From positions 5,876 through 69,875 of the forward strand of contig NZ_KK211337.1 of the NCBI RefSeq assembly GCF_000621745.1: DNA of 64,000 bases, in the 5' to 3' direction. The translations under genes and the position numbers were made by a program. Shown here piece by piece: positions 37,872-47,460 of the stretch. How positions within the stretch are numbered: position 1 is the first letter of the stretch; each line of letters begins with the position of its first letter. Below the pieces are notes generated by a model. It saw only the letters and a list, made by a program, of their open reading frames with translations, ran no database searches and was not told the origin of the DNA. Source of the stretch: Clostridium beijerinckii HUN142. GTDB taxonomy: Bacteria; Bacillota; Clostridia; Clostridiales; Clostridiaceae.

Positions 37872-38404
37872 TTAAAAAGAAGATTATTAGGAGAATATGT
37901 AAAATAATATTTTTAATCATAAATAAAATACCATGCAGAGAGGGAAAAGTGGCATTTACCAATTTTCTTAATTGTATAAAAAGGTTTCTATTAAGAAAAG
38001 TATTTATTAAGGTTGGGAATAATGCAAATATTAGACCTAATATTAGATTTATATTAGGACGAAATATAAGTATAGGAAATAATTCAAGTATAGGATATAG
38101 GTGCTATTTACAAGATGGAGCACAAATTACTATTGGCGATGATGTTATGATGGGGCCAGAAGTTAAAATATATACTACGAACCATGGTACTATTAAAGAT
38201 AAAATTATGAGGCTTCAGCCATCTGTACATAGACCAGTAAAAATAGGAGATGACGTATGGATAGGGCATAATGTTATTATTTTACCTAATGTAACTATTG
38301 GTAAAGGAGCTGTTTTAGGAGCGGGAGCAATAATTACTAAAGATGTTGAAGAATATGCTATAGTCGGGGGAAGCCCAGCTAGGGTATTAAAGTATAGGGA
38401 GTAG
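37868..38404 (+). CDS. Maltose/galactoside acetyltransferase-like O-acyltransferase
   Basis: The 178-residue left-handed beta-helix protein shows ILGRNISIGNNSSIGYRC, QITIGDDVMMGPEVKIYTTNHG (catalytic His in the TNHG motif) and KIGDDVWIGHNVIILPNVTIGKGAVLGAGAIITKDVEEYAIVGGSPARVLKYR. This is the pattern of WbbJ/LacA-type sugar acetyltransferases. Two acyltransferases side by side suggest an acetylated polymer. Confidence 0.85.
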   Translation: MIKKKIIRRICKIIFLIINKIPCREGKVAFTNFLNCIKRFLLRKVFIKVGNNANIRPNIRFILGRNISIGNNSSIGYRCYLQDGAQITIGDDVMMGPEVKIYTTNHGTIKDKIMRLQPSVHRPVKIGDDVWIGHNVIILPNVTIGKGAVLGAGAIITKDVEEYAIVGGSPARVLKYRE

Positions 38405-38457
38405 AAGCGTTTTAATTGATTTTGCAAAACTATAAAAAACAGCAGAAGGGAAATTAT

Positions 38458-39987
38458 ATGAGAACAGAAAACTCTATTAAAAATAGTGTAATTGGAATTT
38501 TTGGACAAGTATTTAATATAATTTTAAATTTTGTTAGTAGAACTATATTTATTTTTATATTGGGTGCTAACTATCTTGGTGTAAATGGTTTATTTACAAA
38601 TATTTTATCCATGTTATCTTTAGCTGAACTTGGGATTGGTAGTGCCATAATTTATCATATGTATAAGCCATTAGCTAATAAAGATGAAGAAAAATTAAAG
38701 TCATTAATGCATTTGTATGCAAAAGCATATAGGTACATAGGACTTATAGTAGCTATAGTAGGATTAAGTATTGTTCCATTTTTAGGGACGATAATCAAAG
38801 ATAAACCTAATGTAGAGCACTTGACGATAATATATTTATTATTTTTGGCTAATTCAGTTGTTAGTTATTTTTTTGCATATAAGACTTCAATAATTACAGC
38901 AGATCAAAAAAGTTATATCATTGCAATAAAGCAACAAGAATATTTGATGATTCAAATAATAATACAATCGGTAATTTTATTGTTAACTAAAAATTATATG
39001 TTATATTTATCTATTCAGATGATATTTACATTTTTATTGAACTTATCTATATCTAGAAAAGCTAATTTATTATATCCATTTCTTAAGTCTCGGGATATAA
39101 AGCCACTAGGGAGAGAAAATAAGAAGATTATTTTCAAACATGTAACTGCTATGATGTCCCATAAAATTGGAGCGGTTGTTGTCAATGGAACAGATAATAT
39201 ACTTATTTCATCATTTGTAGGAGTATATTGGGTTGGTTTGTACTCAAACTATGTAATGATTATAACTATGTTAACTAAAATTATAGGACAAATGTTTACT
39301 GCAATTACTGCTAGTATTGGAAACTTAAACGCACAAGAAAATAAGGAAAAGTCATATGATATATATAAAAAAGTGTTTTTTGTAAACTTCTGGATATTTG
39401 GCTTTTGTTCGATATGTTTAATAGTTCTGTTTAATCCATTTATTGAATTATGGGTAGGAAGTAAGTATATTATGTCAACTAATATAGTTTTGATAATAGT
39501 AATTAATTTTTATATGGGGGGGATGAGACAAGCCACTACAACCTATAACTCAACACTAGGATTGTTTTGGAACAATAGATTTAAACCATGGGTAGAGGCA
39601 ACTATAAATCTTGTGGCATCAATTTTTTTATTACGCAGGTTTGGAATAGTTGGTGTATTTTTAGGAACCTTTATAAGTACAGTAGCTACATCATTATGGG
39701 TAGATTCATACGTATTATATAAGCATGGATTTAATGAGAAACTATCAAAATACTTTTCAAAATATTTTATATACACATGTATTACTATAATTGGTGGAGG
39801 GTTAACTCAATATATATCTTCATTATTTGTGGAAAATACATATTTGAATTTTGTATTTAGGTTAATAGATTGTTTAGTTGTTCCTAATATGGTATTTGTA
39901 TTAGGCTGCTTAAAAATGAAGGAATTTAACTATGCTAAAAACTTAATCTTAAGCATTATGACAAAGAAAATTGAAGTAATTAGATAA
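38458..39987 (+). CDS. Polysaccharide flippase (Wzx/MATE-like)
   Basis: A 509-residue membrane protein with about 12-14 hydrophobic segments. It starts MRTENSIKNSVIGIFGQVFNIILNFVSRTIFIFILGANYLG, the usual start of oligosaccharide flippases in Gram-positive EPS clusters. It would move the lipid-linked repeat unit across the membrane. AGAAGGGA lies before the ATG at 38458; an upstream non-ATG start at 38416 has no site. Confidence 0.88.
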   Translation: MRTENSIKNSVIGIFGQVFNIILNFVSRTIFIFILGANYLGVNGLFTNILSMLSLAELGIGSAIIYHMYKPLANKDEEKLKSLMHLYAKAYRYIGLIVAIVGLSIVPFLGTIIKDKPNVEHLTIIYLLFLANSVVSYFFAYKTSIITADQKSYIIAIKQQEYLMIQIIIQSVILLLTKNYMLYLSIQMIFTFLLNLSISRKANLLYPFLKSRDIKPLGRENKKIIFKHVTAMMSHKIGAVVVNGTDNILISSFVGVYWVGLYSNYVMIITMLTKIIGQMFTAITASIGNLNAQENKEKSYDIYKKVFFVNFWIFGFCSICLIVLFNPFIELWVGSKYIMSTNIVLIIVINFYMGGMRQATTTYNSTLGLFWNNRFKPWVEATINLVASIFLLRRFGIVGVFLGTFISTVATSLWVDSYVLYKHGFNEKLSKYFSKYFIYTCITIIGGGLTQYISSLFVENTYLNFVFRLIDCLVVPNMVFVLGCLKMKEFNYAKNLILSIMTKKIEVIR

Positions 39988-40106
39988 TTAATCACAATAT
40001 TGAAACTGATATTATAAAAATTTGCTTTTTGTTAATACGCTTATTGAGCATTACGTATAATTAATGGAAGAAGTATATAAATAGGATATGTAAAGGAAGG
40101 AGATAT

Positions 40107-41207
40107 ATGAATATATTCAAAAGAATTTTTCTTGTTATACTAATAACTTCAATAAGTGTTGCTCAAACAGGAAGCGTAAAAATAATTTATCAGAAAGCAC
40201 TACATTCTCAAGGATCAAATGTTCAAAGTGCAGATTCAAGAATAGCTAGAAACCATTTAAAGTTTAAAAGCACATCAACAACAGTGTGGGGCATAGGAGG
40301 GACACATATTCCAACCGTTAATGTATATAAACATTTAGCATTTCAAGGTGTAGATAATACACTTGTAGTAATGCTAAATATTAAATATGATACAGATCCT
40401 AATCCGGGTATGCTTCCAGATAACATAATTAAACAAGCACTTTCAAATGCTAATAAAGCAAATGTAAAAACAACAATGTTAAAACTCCATTTAGGTATGG
40501 ATTATTGTGATTCATATAATAGATCAGCTTATCATCCTAATGAGAGAATATTTTTTAAGAATTGGAAGTCAATATGTCTTCATTATGCTCAAATGTGTAG
40601 TGATAACAATATTCCTATATTATGTATTGGCTGTGAACAGTCTCAACAAACAGTTGATGCAAATTATAGTTATTGGGAAAGTATTGTTTCAACAATACGC
40701 AATCAATATCCTAATCTTTTATTGACTTATGCAGCTAATAGTAGTGAGTATAAAGTAGATACTCCGCTAAAGTTCTGGGGATTACTTGATTTTATAGGAT
40801 TTAACATGTACTTTCATTATACTGATAAATTAGTTAGCGAAAATCCAACATTAGATGAATTAATCCAATCTTATTATGCATCTGTTTTTAATGGAAAGTC
40901 TATGATTGATCTAATAAATATGCATGCAAATACTTTTAATAAGAAAGTTTTTATAACAGAAACGGGACTAATGCCTAAAGATATTGGGTTGTCAAAAGCG
41001 TATGATGAATCAAGTATAAATGAACCTACAACTTACGATGGCATTTCCTTGGCGATTAGAGCAGTATGCGATGGTTTATGCCAAAATAGCAATATAGTAG
41101 GATTCTCATGGTGGCATGCAAGCTCTCCATTTAATTATTTTAATGATAATGAAGTAACGAGTGCAGAACAGACCATGCACGATTATATAAAAAATGGTTT
41201 GATATAG
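40107..41207 (+). CDS. Secreted glycosidase, GH113-like
   Basis: The 366-residue protein has a signal-type N-terminus (MNIFKRIFLVILITSISVAQ). The rest is a TIM-barrel pattern: GGTHIPTVNVYKHLAFQG, MLKLHLGMDY, the acid/base candidate Glu in ILCIGCEQSQ, FIGFNMYFHYT, and the nucleophile candidate Glu in VFITETGLM, with FSWWHASSPFNYF near the end. This resembles family 113 beta-mannanase-like enzymes. Within the cluster it may trim or release the polymer outside the cell. AAGGAGG supports the start. The exact substrate is unknown. Confidence 0.7.
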   Translation: MNIFKRIFLVILITSISVAQTGSVKIIYQKALHSQGSNVQSADSRIARNHLKFKSTSTTVWGIGGTHIPTVNVYKHLAFQGVDNTLVVMLNIKYDTDPNPGMLPDNIIKQALSNANKANVKTTMLKLHLGMDYCDSYNRSAYHPNERIFFKNWKSICLHYAQMCSDNNIPILCIGCEQSQQTVDANYSYWESIVSTIRNQYPNLLLTYAANSSEYKVDTPLKFWGLLDFIGFNMYFHYTDKLVSENPTLDELIQSYYASVFNGKSMIDLINMHANTFNKKVFITETGLMPKDIGLSKAYDESSINEPTTYDGISLAIRAVCDGLCQNSNIVGFSWWHASSPFNYFNDNEVTSAEQTMHDYIKNGLI

Positions 41208-41314
41208 GAGCTTAAGTTGTTCTCATAAAATTATCAATCACAATAACTTAACTAGATTCATATTTAGCAGGGTTTTTGTTTTAATAAATATTAACAAAGT
41301 CAGGAGGAATATTA

Positions 41315-42184
41315 ATGAATAATAAAATAAGAAAAGCAATAATTCCGGCAGCAGGCCTTGGAACAAGATTTTTACCTGCAACTAAGGCGCAGCCAAAGGA
41401 GATGCTTCCAATAGTGGATAAGCCAACAATACAATATATTATAGAAGAAGCTGTTGCGTCGGGCATTGAAGAAATTCTTATTGTTACTGGTAGAAATAAA
41501 AAGTGTATTGAAGATCATTTTGATAAGTCTGTTGAGCTCGAAATGGAGCTTGAAAAAAATCATAAGGATCAATTATTAGAGTTAGTCAGAAATATTTCAG
41601 ATATGGTGGATATTCATTATATAAGGCAAAAGGAGCCTAAAGGCTTAGGTCACGCCATTTATTGTGCCAAAAGTTTTGTTGGTGATGAGCCGTTTGCAAT
41701 TCTTTTAGGTGATGATATTGTATATAATGAAGAAAAACCTTGTTTGAAGCAGCTTATTGACTGTTATGATGAGTACAAAACAACAATTTTAGGTGTTCAA
41801 AGTGTGGATGTTGAAAATGTATCAAAATATGGTATTGTTGATGGAGTTGAAATTGAAGATAGGGTGTGTAAGGTGAAAGATCTAATTGAGAAGCCAAATA
41901 AAGAAGATGCACCTTCGAACACTGCAATACTTGGTAGATACATAGTAACACCTGAAATATTTAAAATATTAAAGAATGTAAAACCTGGAAAAGGCAATGA
42001 AATTCAACTCACCGATGCACTGCTGGAACTTCTAAAAACTGAAGCTATATATGCTTATAACTTTGAAGGCAGAAGATATGATGTCGGAGATAAATTGGGA
42101 TTCTTAGAAGCAACAGTAGAATATGCTTTAAGAAAGCCTCAACTTAAAGATGAGTTTATAGGATATTTAAGAAGTTTGATATAA
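41315..42184 (+). CDS. galU: UTP-glucose-1-phosphate uridylyltransferase
   Basis: The 289-residue enzyme makes UDP-glucose, the substrate of the nearby UDP-glucose dehydrogenase. It has IRKAIIPAAGLGTRFLPATKAQPKEMLPIVDKPTIQYIIEEAVASGIEEILIVTGR and LLGDDIVY, with FEGRRYDVGDKLGFLEA near the end. It closes EPS cluster 1. The 106-base gap before it has no clear terminator. Confidence 0.95.
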   Translation: MNNKIRKAIIPAAGLGTRFLPATKAQPKEMLPIVDKPTIQYIIEEAVASGIEEILIVTGRNKKCIEDHFDKSVELEMELEKNHKDQLLELVRNISDMVDIHYIRQKEPKGLGHAIYCAKSFVGDEPFAILLGDDIVYNEEKPCLKQLIDCYDEYKTTILGVQSVDVENVSKYGIVDGVEIEDRVCKVKDLIEKPNKEDAPSNTAILGRYIVTPEIFKILKNVKPGKGNEIQLTDALLELLKTEAIYAYNFEGRRYDVGDKLGFLEATVEYALRKPQLKDEFIGYLRSLI

Positions 42185-42205
42185 AAAACTTCATTAAATA
42201 TATAT

Positions 42206-42258
42206 TTCCAAGTATCTTAGTTTTCTTACCCCTTTTATAAACGCATAGATACTTGGAA
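42206..42258. terminator. Perfect inverted repeat after galU
   Basis: TTCCAAGTATCT and AGATACTTGGAA form a perfect 12-bp stem with a 29-nt loop. No T-run follows (TGAAATAAG), so termination would be weak; it marks the border between the EPS and lasso-peptide loci. Confidence 0.45.
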
Positions 42259-42271
42259 TGAAATAAGATGA

Positions 42272-42300
42272 TTCGTATATACAGACTTGATGTCTATAAT
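42272..42300 (+). promoter_or_regulatory. Possible promoter of the lasso operon
   Basis: TTCGTA (42272-42277), 17 bp, TATAAT (42295-42300). The -35 box is weak. The first gene starts at 42361. Confidence 0.4.
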
Positions 42301-42360
42301 TAAGTAAGCTCTGATACATTATTATAACAATTTAAGTTGAAAATATAGGAGGAAAAAACG

Positions 42361-43578
42361 TTGGAAGCTTACCAAAAAATAATAATAAATATTTTAAAGG
42401 CGTCTATATGGAAACAGAAGTTTAGATATGATAAGAACATTATTATTGATTGGCCGTTATTAATAATGGAAGCTAAGGAACATAACATAAGTTCGTTAAT
42501 ATACTATTCATTAGATAGAAGATATTTAGAAAATATAGATAGGCAGATATTAGAGCAATGGAAAAAAGAAATATTTATAGTGAATTTAATTCAAAGAAAT
42601 AATATAAACGATATTTTAGGTATAATTGATGATTTAAAAAAATATGGAATTGAAATTATAGTCTTAAAAGGAATAGTACTTAGAGAATTTTACCCAAGAC
42701 CGGAGTTTAGAACGATGGGAGATGGGGATATATTAATAAAAAAGAATGATTATGATAAAGTTAGAAGCTATTTAGTTAGTAAAGGCTATGAGTGTATAGA
42801 TGAAGGAAAAAATGAAGTGCACCAAGGATTTACATCTAAAGGAAAATTAGAAGTAGAAGTTCATTGGAATTTGATAAACAATAAATATTTTAATGGTAAT
42901 ATTGAAGCATTTGAAAATAACTTATGGAATAATTCTATAGAGCTAAGTATAAACGAGAGTAAAACCAGAATGTTATCTTTCAACGATTTCCTTCTTCATA
43001 TGCTTCTTCATATGGCAGTTCATGCAAAAGTTAGTGGATTTGGATTGAGGCAGCTATATGATTTATCAACATTTATAGTAAATAAATATAATGAATTAAA
43101 TTGGAACGATATTATTAAAAAAGCAGATGAATATAAAATATTAAAATTTACACAAGGACTTATTTTAATTTGTAATAAATTATTTGAAATAAAAATTCCA
43201 AACGAAATATTTGATAATAAAGCAGTAAATGATAGAGAGCTGGATTTGTTATTAGAAAGTATTTTAAGATCCGGCGTTCATGGGAAAAAAGAAGAGATAG
43301 ATGATTTTAAGATTTTATATAGATATGGAACAAATGAGTATCATATAGAAAGCAATTTATTAAGAATTATAAAATTTCTTTTTCCTGGAAAAAGTGAAAT
43401 AATGTCAAGATATTCTTATGCAAAAAAGTCTTATTTTTTATTGCCAGTAGCATGGATACATCGTGCTTTTATAGGTATATGTATAAAATATGGGGTTATA
43501 AATATTTTTAGAAACTCAAAGAAAGCTGTTAATTTAGGAAAACAAAGAAATAAATTAATAAAATCATTTGAATTATAA
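42361..43578 (+). CDS. Lasso-cluster nucleotidyltransferase (PadeN-like)
   Basis: The 405-residue protein belongs to the uncharacterised nucleotidyltransferase family (NTP_transf_5 pattern): IVLKGIVLREFYPRPEFRTMGDGDILIKKNDYDKV, where GDGD holds the metal-binding Asp pair, then EVHWNLIN and LLHMLLHMAVHAK. It starts at TTG after a strong AGGAGGA. A nucleotidyltransferase of this kind accompanies the tail kinase in the paeninodin cluster of Paenibacillus (PadeN). Its role in maturation is not established; adding a nucleotidyl or sugar group to the phosphorylated tail is possible. Confidence 0.75.
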   Translation: MEAYQKIIINILKASIWKQKFRYDKNIIIDWPLLIMEAKEHNISSLIYYSLDRRYLENIDRQILEQWKKEIFIVNLIQRNNINDILGIIDDLKKYGIEIIVLKGIVLREFYPRPEFRTMGDGDILIKKNDYDKVRSYLVSKGYECIDEGKNEVHQGFTSKGKLEVEVHWNLINNKYFNGNIEAFENNLWNNSIELSINESKTRMLSFNDFLLHMLLHMAVHAKVSGFGLRQLYDLSTFIVNKYNELNWNDIIKKADEYKILKFTQGLILICNKLFEIKIPNEIFDNKAVNDRELDLLLESILRSGVHGKKEEIDDFKILYRYGTNEYHIESNLLRIIKFLFPGKSEIMSRYSYAKKSYFLLPVAWIHRAFIGICIKYGVINIFRNSKKAVNLGKQRNKLIKSFEL

Positions 43579-43659
43579 GAAATGAAAATGATTTGATAAT
43601 GCTATAACAGATATCTGTAAATTTAAAACAATAAAGTATATGAAATTAGGGGGAGAATA

Positions 43660-43932
43660 ATGGATGCCAACACAAAAGTATGTCAATCTAGAGAAATAGA
43701 TAGTGCAGATTTAAATGGAGAAAAAGTAATGATGAACCTAGATAAAGGTAAATACTTTGCTTTAAACTTAGTTGGAAGTCGTATTTGGGAGGTAATTCAG
43801 GAAGAGATTTATATTAAGGACATAATAAACATATTATTAGAAGAATATGATGTGGATAAGGCAACTTGTGAAAGAAACGTACTTGATTACTTAGGAGTAT
43901 TAGAGAATGAGGAACTTATTACAGTTAAATAA
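43660..43932 (+). CDS. Lasso peptide B1 protein (PqqD-like leader-binding RRE)
   Basis: The 90-residue protein has the PqqD/RRE fold pattern: NGEKVMMNLDKGKYFALNLVGSRIWEVIQEEIYIKDIINILLEEYDVDKATCERNVLDYLGVLENEELI. In lasso biosynthesis B1 binds the precursor leader and delivers it to the B2 protease. GGGGGAGAA precedes the ATG. It overlaps the B2 gene by 26 bases. Confidence 0.88.
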   Translation: MDANTKVCQSREIDSADLNGEKVMMNLDKGKYFALNLVGSRIWEVIQEEIYIKDIINILLEEYDVDKATCERNVLDYLGVLENEELITVK

Positions 43933-44437
43933 ACGGACAATAACTTTTAATATGTTAAAAACTTTTAGTAGATTAAAGCTTAAGGATAAAGTTTTAATAG
44001 TTAGAGTATTTGCACTTACAGCCATAGCAAGGAGTGCGATATTATTTATTCCATTTAAAAAGCTACGGAAATATATTGGGAAAATAAATGAAGAATCATC
44101 TTTCAATCTGAGTGATGAAGAGTATAAAATAGCAAGAAAAATATCATGGAGCATAAGTAAAGTTGCTAAATATACTCCGTGGGAAAGTAAGTGCTTAGTT
44201 CAAGCATTAACAGCACAATATTTATTATCACATTCTCATATAGAAAGCACTCTATATTTAGGTGTTTCGAAAGAAAACTATATAAATATAGAAAATAAGA
44301 AAGATAATAGCGATAAAGATGTAGGAAAATCTAATTTGGTAGCTCATTCGTGGATCAGGTGTGGAAGTTATTATGTTACAGGTGGAAATGGGACTGGTTT
44401 TAAGGTAGTGGCCAAATTTACAAGATATGAAAAATAG
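43907..44437 (+). CDS. Lasso peptide B2 leader protease (transglutaminase-like)
   Basis: The 176-residue protein has the B2 pattern: WSISKVAKYTPWESKCLVQALTAQYLL with nucleophile Cys96, and LVAHSWIRCGSYYVTGG with His147. The N-terminal part is helical. B2 removes the leader, exposing the amino group used for ring closure. AGGAG lies nine bases before the ATG at 43907; a later start at 43952 lacks a site. It is followed by an unusual perfect 18-bp hairpin. Confidence 0.88.
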   Translation: MRNLLQLNKRTITFNMLKTFSRLKLKDKVLIVRVFALTAIARSAILFIPFKKLRKYIGKINEESSFNLSDEEYKIARKISWSISKVAKYTPWESKCLVQALTAQYLLSHSHIESTLYLGVSKENYINIENKKDNSDKDVGKSNLVAHSWIRCGSYYVTGGNGTGFKVVAKFTRYEK

Positions 44438-44442
44438 AACAA

Positions 44443-44497
44443 GTTTGAATAAAATTATTTGAATATATTATTAGTATTTAAATAATTTTATTCAAAC
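44443..44497. repeat. Perfect 18-bp hairpin between B2 and the kinase gene
   Basis: GTTTGAATAAAATTATTT and AAATAATTTTATTCAAAC are exact reverse complements around a 19-nt loop. No T-run follows. It may be an RNA processing or stability hairpin within the operon, or an operator; it lies six bases after the B2 stop. Confidence 0.55.
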
Positions 44498-44525
44498 AGA
44501 TAATAGTGGACTAAGGGGAGGAAAG

Positions 44526-45434
44526 ATGATTTCAAAAGATATTGAATACTATTATGAAGTTTATGGCTTAAAAATAAAATCAGATATTGAACTGCCAGAG
44601 TTAACACAGAGCAATGGATTAGATTATGAAATAAATATTTGTATAGGAAATACTCCAATTGATGTGTTAAAAAGTATAGAGCAAGGAAGAAATTTATATT
44701 TAGATTATAAGGAAATTTGGTTTAACATAAAGTCTGTTGGAACATATTTAATATATGATGGAAATACTATTGTGATTGATAAATATATAAATTCAGATAT
44801 AGAGGATGTAAAAGCATATTTATTAGGTAGTGCTTTAGGATTAATTTTATTTCAAAGAAATACCTTAGCTATTCATGGAGGAACTGTTGTTATTAATAAT
44901 AGAACATTAACTATAGTTGGAGATTCAGGTACAGGGAAATCTACACTAACAACTGCGCTAAGATTACATAAGTATTTATTCATGGCAGACGATGTTTCTG
45001 TTATTAGTGATAATCTCATGATTAATTCATCTTATCCTCAGCAGAAGTTATGTAAAGACACAATGCTAAAGTTAGGATATAAGTTAAGCGAATTCAAAAG
45101 AATTGATGATGATAGAGAAAAGTATAAGATACCTGTTGTTAGAGAGGAATTTATATCTGAACCTGTAAAAATGGGAGCGATTTGTGAAATAAAGATAGGA
45201 AATAATGAAAAAATAGAAATTGAAGAAATTAAGGGAAAAGAAAAATTGATAACTCTAATTAATAATATATATAGGATAGAATTGATTAAAAAAAGAGGAA
45301 TTCAGCCAGAATATTTTAAGAAATGTCTAAAAATTGCTCAAAGTATTAAATTTTATCGTATGTATAGACCACAAAATAAATATACAGTTGATGATGAGAT
45401 TAAAGTATTAGAAAATACCTTAGTAAATTTATAA
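44526..45434 (+). CDS. Lasso peptide tail kinase (HPr-kinase-like)
   Basis: The 302-residue protein has an HPr kinase-type core: LAIHGGTVVINNRTLTIVGDSGTGKSTLTTALR with His117 and Walker A at residues 132-140, then the acidic pair Asp155-Asp156 in FMADDVSVI. In the paeninodin and Thermobacillus lasso clusters such kinases phosphorylate the side chain of the C-terminal Ser of the precursor. Both precursors here end in GKS, which fits. GGGGAGGAAAG precedes the ATG. Confidence 0.85.
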   Translation: MISKDIEYYYEVYGLKIKSDIELPELTQSNGLDYEINICIGNTPIDVLKSIEQGRNLYLDYKEIWFNIKSVGTYLIYDGNTIVIDKYINSDIEDVKAYLLGSALGLILFQRNTLAIHGGTVVINNRTLTIVGDSGTGKSTLTTALRLHKYLFMADDVSVISDNLMINSSYPQQKLCKDTMLKLGYKLSEFKRIDDDREKYKIPVVREEFISEPVKMGAICEIKIGNNEKIEIEEIKGKEKLITLINNIYRIELIKKRGIQPEYFKKCLKIAQSIKFYRMYRPQNKYTVDDEIKVLENTLVNL

Positions 45435-45456
45435 TCTTATACCATGGGGGAGTAGA

Positions 45457-47376
45457 ATGAGTGGAGCAATATGCGGAATAATAAATACTGATGAAAAGTC
45501 AATCCATAGATTTAGTGAAAATAATATGATTGATAGTCTTAAGATATATAAATTGGATAACATAAGGACTATAAATAAAAATAATATATTCATGGGATGT
45601 GGATTATTAGAAATTGAACAGGACTCAAAAAATGAAGTACTGCCGTTTTGGGATAAGGCTAAAGGTTTGTTAATTGTTGCAGATGCATGCATATATAATA
45701 AAAAAGAATTATGTGCTTTGTTAGATATTAAGAAAAGCGGTATAACTGATGGGCAAATCATTTTATTAGCTTATGAAAAATGGAATGAAGAATGTCCTAA
45801 GTATTTAATTGGAGATTTTGCTTTTGTTATTTATGACGAGAAAGAGGACAAAGTGTTTTGTGTAAAGGATCATATGGGGAGCCGCAGTTTATATTATTCA
45901 TATGAGAATGGGATATTTTCTTTTTCAACCGTTATTGAGCCATTGAAAAGTGGTAAGAAGTTAAATGAACGATGGATATGTGATTTTTTAGCGATGAAAA
46001 GTGTTGTGCATCAATTTGAACCTGAAGAAACTATTTATAGCAATATATATCAAGTTATGCCTGCTACGGCTATCGTTATTAGGGATAATAAGATTACTAA
46101 ATATAAATATTGGAATCCATTAATAAATGAAAATGTCTTAAAATTAAAGTCAGATGATGAATATATAAGTGAATTTAAAAAAATATTTTTTGAAGCTGTA
46201 AATTGTAGATTAGATAGTGATAAAGAAATATCAATTATGCTTAGTGGAGGATTGGATTCTACTTCAGTAGCTTGCATTGCGGGAAGAAAATTAAAAAATA
46301 AGGGACAAAAATTAGTATCATACACATCAATCCCTATGGAGGGATATAAGGATAATACTTCTAAATATAGATTTGCAAATGAAAGTGAATATGTTGATAG
46401 TCTAAAAGATGTTATAGATAATTTAGAAATAAATTATTGTAAAAGCGAAAAAAAGGATTCAGTTAGTGATATAAAGAGATTCACTCGTATATTGGAGCAA
46501 CCATATAAAACTTTTCAGAATATATTTTGGGTTGATGAAATAATGGACAAAGTAGAGAAAAGAAATTCCAAGGTTCTGCTTACGGGACAGTATGGTAATT
46601 TTTCAATTTCATATGGAGATTTTTTAGTTCATATAAAAACACTACTTGAAAGCAAACATTTCTATAAAGTTATTAAGGAAATATATGAATGTAGCAAAGT
46701 ATATAATCAATCTATACTAACTACCTCGAAGTGCATTATAAGAGCTTTTAGAGAGTATAAGAATATAAGAAAAATTTCATCTATAAAAAAGAAATACGAA
46801 CACTCTCCATTAAAGTTAGATTTAATTGATAAATGGGATATAGATAACAGAATAGAAAAAAGTAGATATGGGTCAATAAATTTAAAGTGTAAAAATATTA
46901 AGGAATACAGGCAGGACTTTTTGGATCCGGTAATGTTAACTCAAATTGGGAATATAGAAAGTAAGTTATCATTATCACATGGAATAGTGCAAAGGGATCC
47001 TACTAAAGACAAAAGGGTAGTTGAGTTTTGTTTAAGTTTACCTGCAGAGCAGTTTGTAAGAAATGGTCAAGAAAGGATATTAATAAAGAGAGCGATGAAA
47101 GGAATATTGCCAGATAAAATAAGGTTTAATTTTCTTACTAAAGGATTACAGAGTGCGGATTGGCTTCAAAGATTGCAGCCTAGGTATAATTATATATGTA
47201 ATGAACTAGAAGCGGCTATTAAGGATAAGAAGAGTAATAAGTACTTAGATACTGAAAAGTTAAAGAAACAATTAAAATGTTTAAAATATAACTCAACGCA
47301 TAATCGCTCTATGGATATGAAAATGATTATAACATCATTAGCATTATATAAATATTTAAATGATAAAGCCACATGA
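45457..47376 (+). CDS. Lasso macrolactam synthetase (asparagine-synthetase-like, C protein)
   Basis: The 639-residue protein has an N-terminal glutaminase-like domain (SGAICGIIN; GDFAFVIYDEKEDKVFCVKDHMGSRSLYY) and a C-terminal ATP-PPi synthetase domain with IMLSGGLDSTSVACIAG. It activates the ring Asp/Glu side chain as the AMP ester and closes the amide with the new N-terminus. Length and layout match lasso C proteins. No glutamine amide-transfer activity is expected in this role. It is directly followed by a hairpin and the first precursor gene. Confidence 0.88.
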   Translation: MSGAICGIINTDEKSIHRFSENNMIDSLKIYKLDNIRTINKNNIFMGCGLLEIEQDSKNEVLPFWDKAKGLLIVADACIYNKKELCALLDIKKSGITDGQIILLAYEKWNEECPKYLIGDFAFVIYDEKEDKVFCVKDHMGSRSLYYSYENGIFSFSTVIEPLKSGKKLNERWICDFLAMKSVVHQFEPEETIYSNIYQVMPATAIVIRDNKITKYKYWNPLINENVLKLKSDDEYISEFKKIFFEAVNCRLDSDKEISIMLSGGLDSTSVACIAGRKLKNKGQKLVSYTSIPMEGYKDNTSKYRFANESEYVDSLKDVIDNLEINYCKSEKKDSVSDIKRFTRILEQPYKTFQNIFWVDEIMDKVEKRNSKVLLTGQYGNFSISYGDFLVHIKTLLESKHFYKVIKEIYECSKVYNQSILTTSKCIIRAFREYKNIRKISSIKKKYEHSPLKLDLIDKWDIDNRIEKSRYGSINLKCKNIKEYRQDFLDPVMLTQIGNIESKLSLSHGIVQRDPTKDKRVVEFCLSLPAEQFVRNGQERILIKRAMKGILPDKIRFNFLTKGLQSADWLQRLQPRYNYICNELEAAIKDKKSNKYLDTEKLKKQLKCLKYNSTHNRSMDMKMIITSLALYKYLNDKAT

Positions 47377-47394
47377 ATTTAATTTGTTATAAAT

Positions 47395-47427
47395 TTAATG
47401 CCATTATTATTAGTTTATAGGCATTAA
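47395..47427 (+). repeat. Hairpin between synthetase gene and precursor 1
   Basis: TTAATGCC and GGCATTAA form a perfect 8-bp stem with a 17-nt loop, followed by GTTTAATATAT. It may act as a weak terminator or processing site that separates abundant precursor mRNA from the enzyme mRNA. Confidence 0.5.
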
Positions 47428-47460
47428 GTTTAATATATATAAAATTTAGGAGGTATTGAG

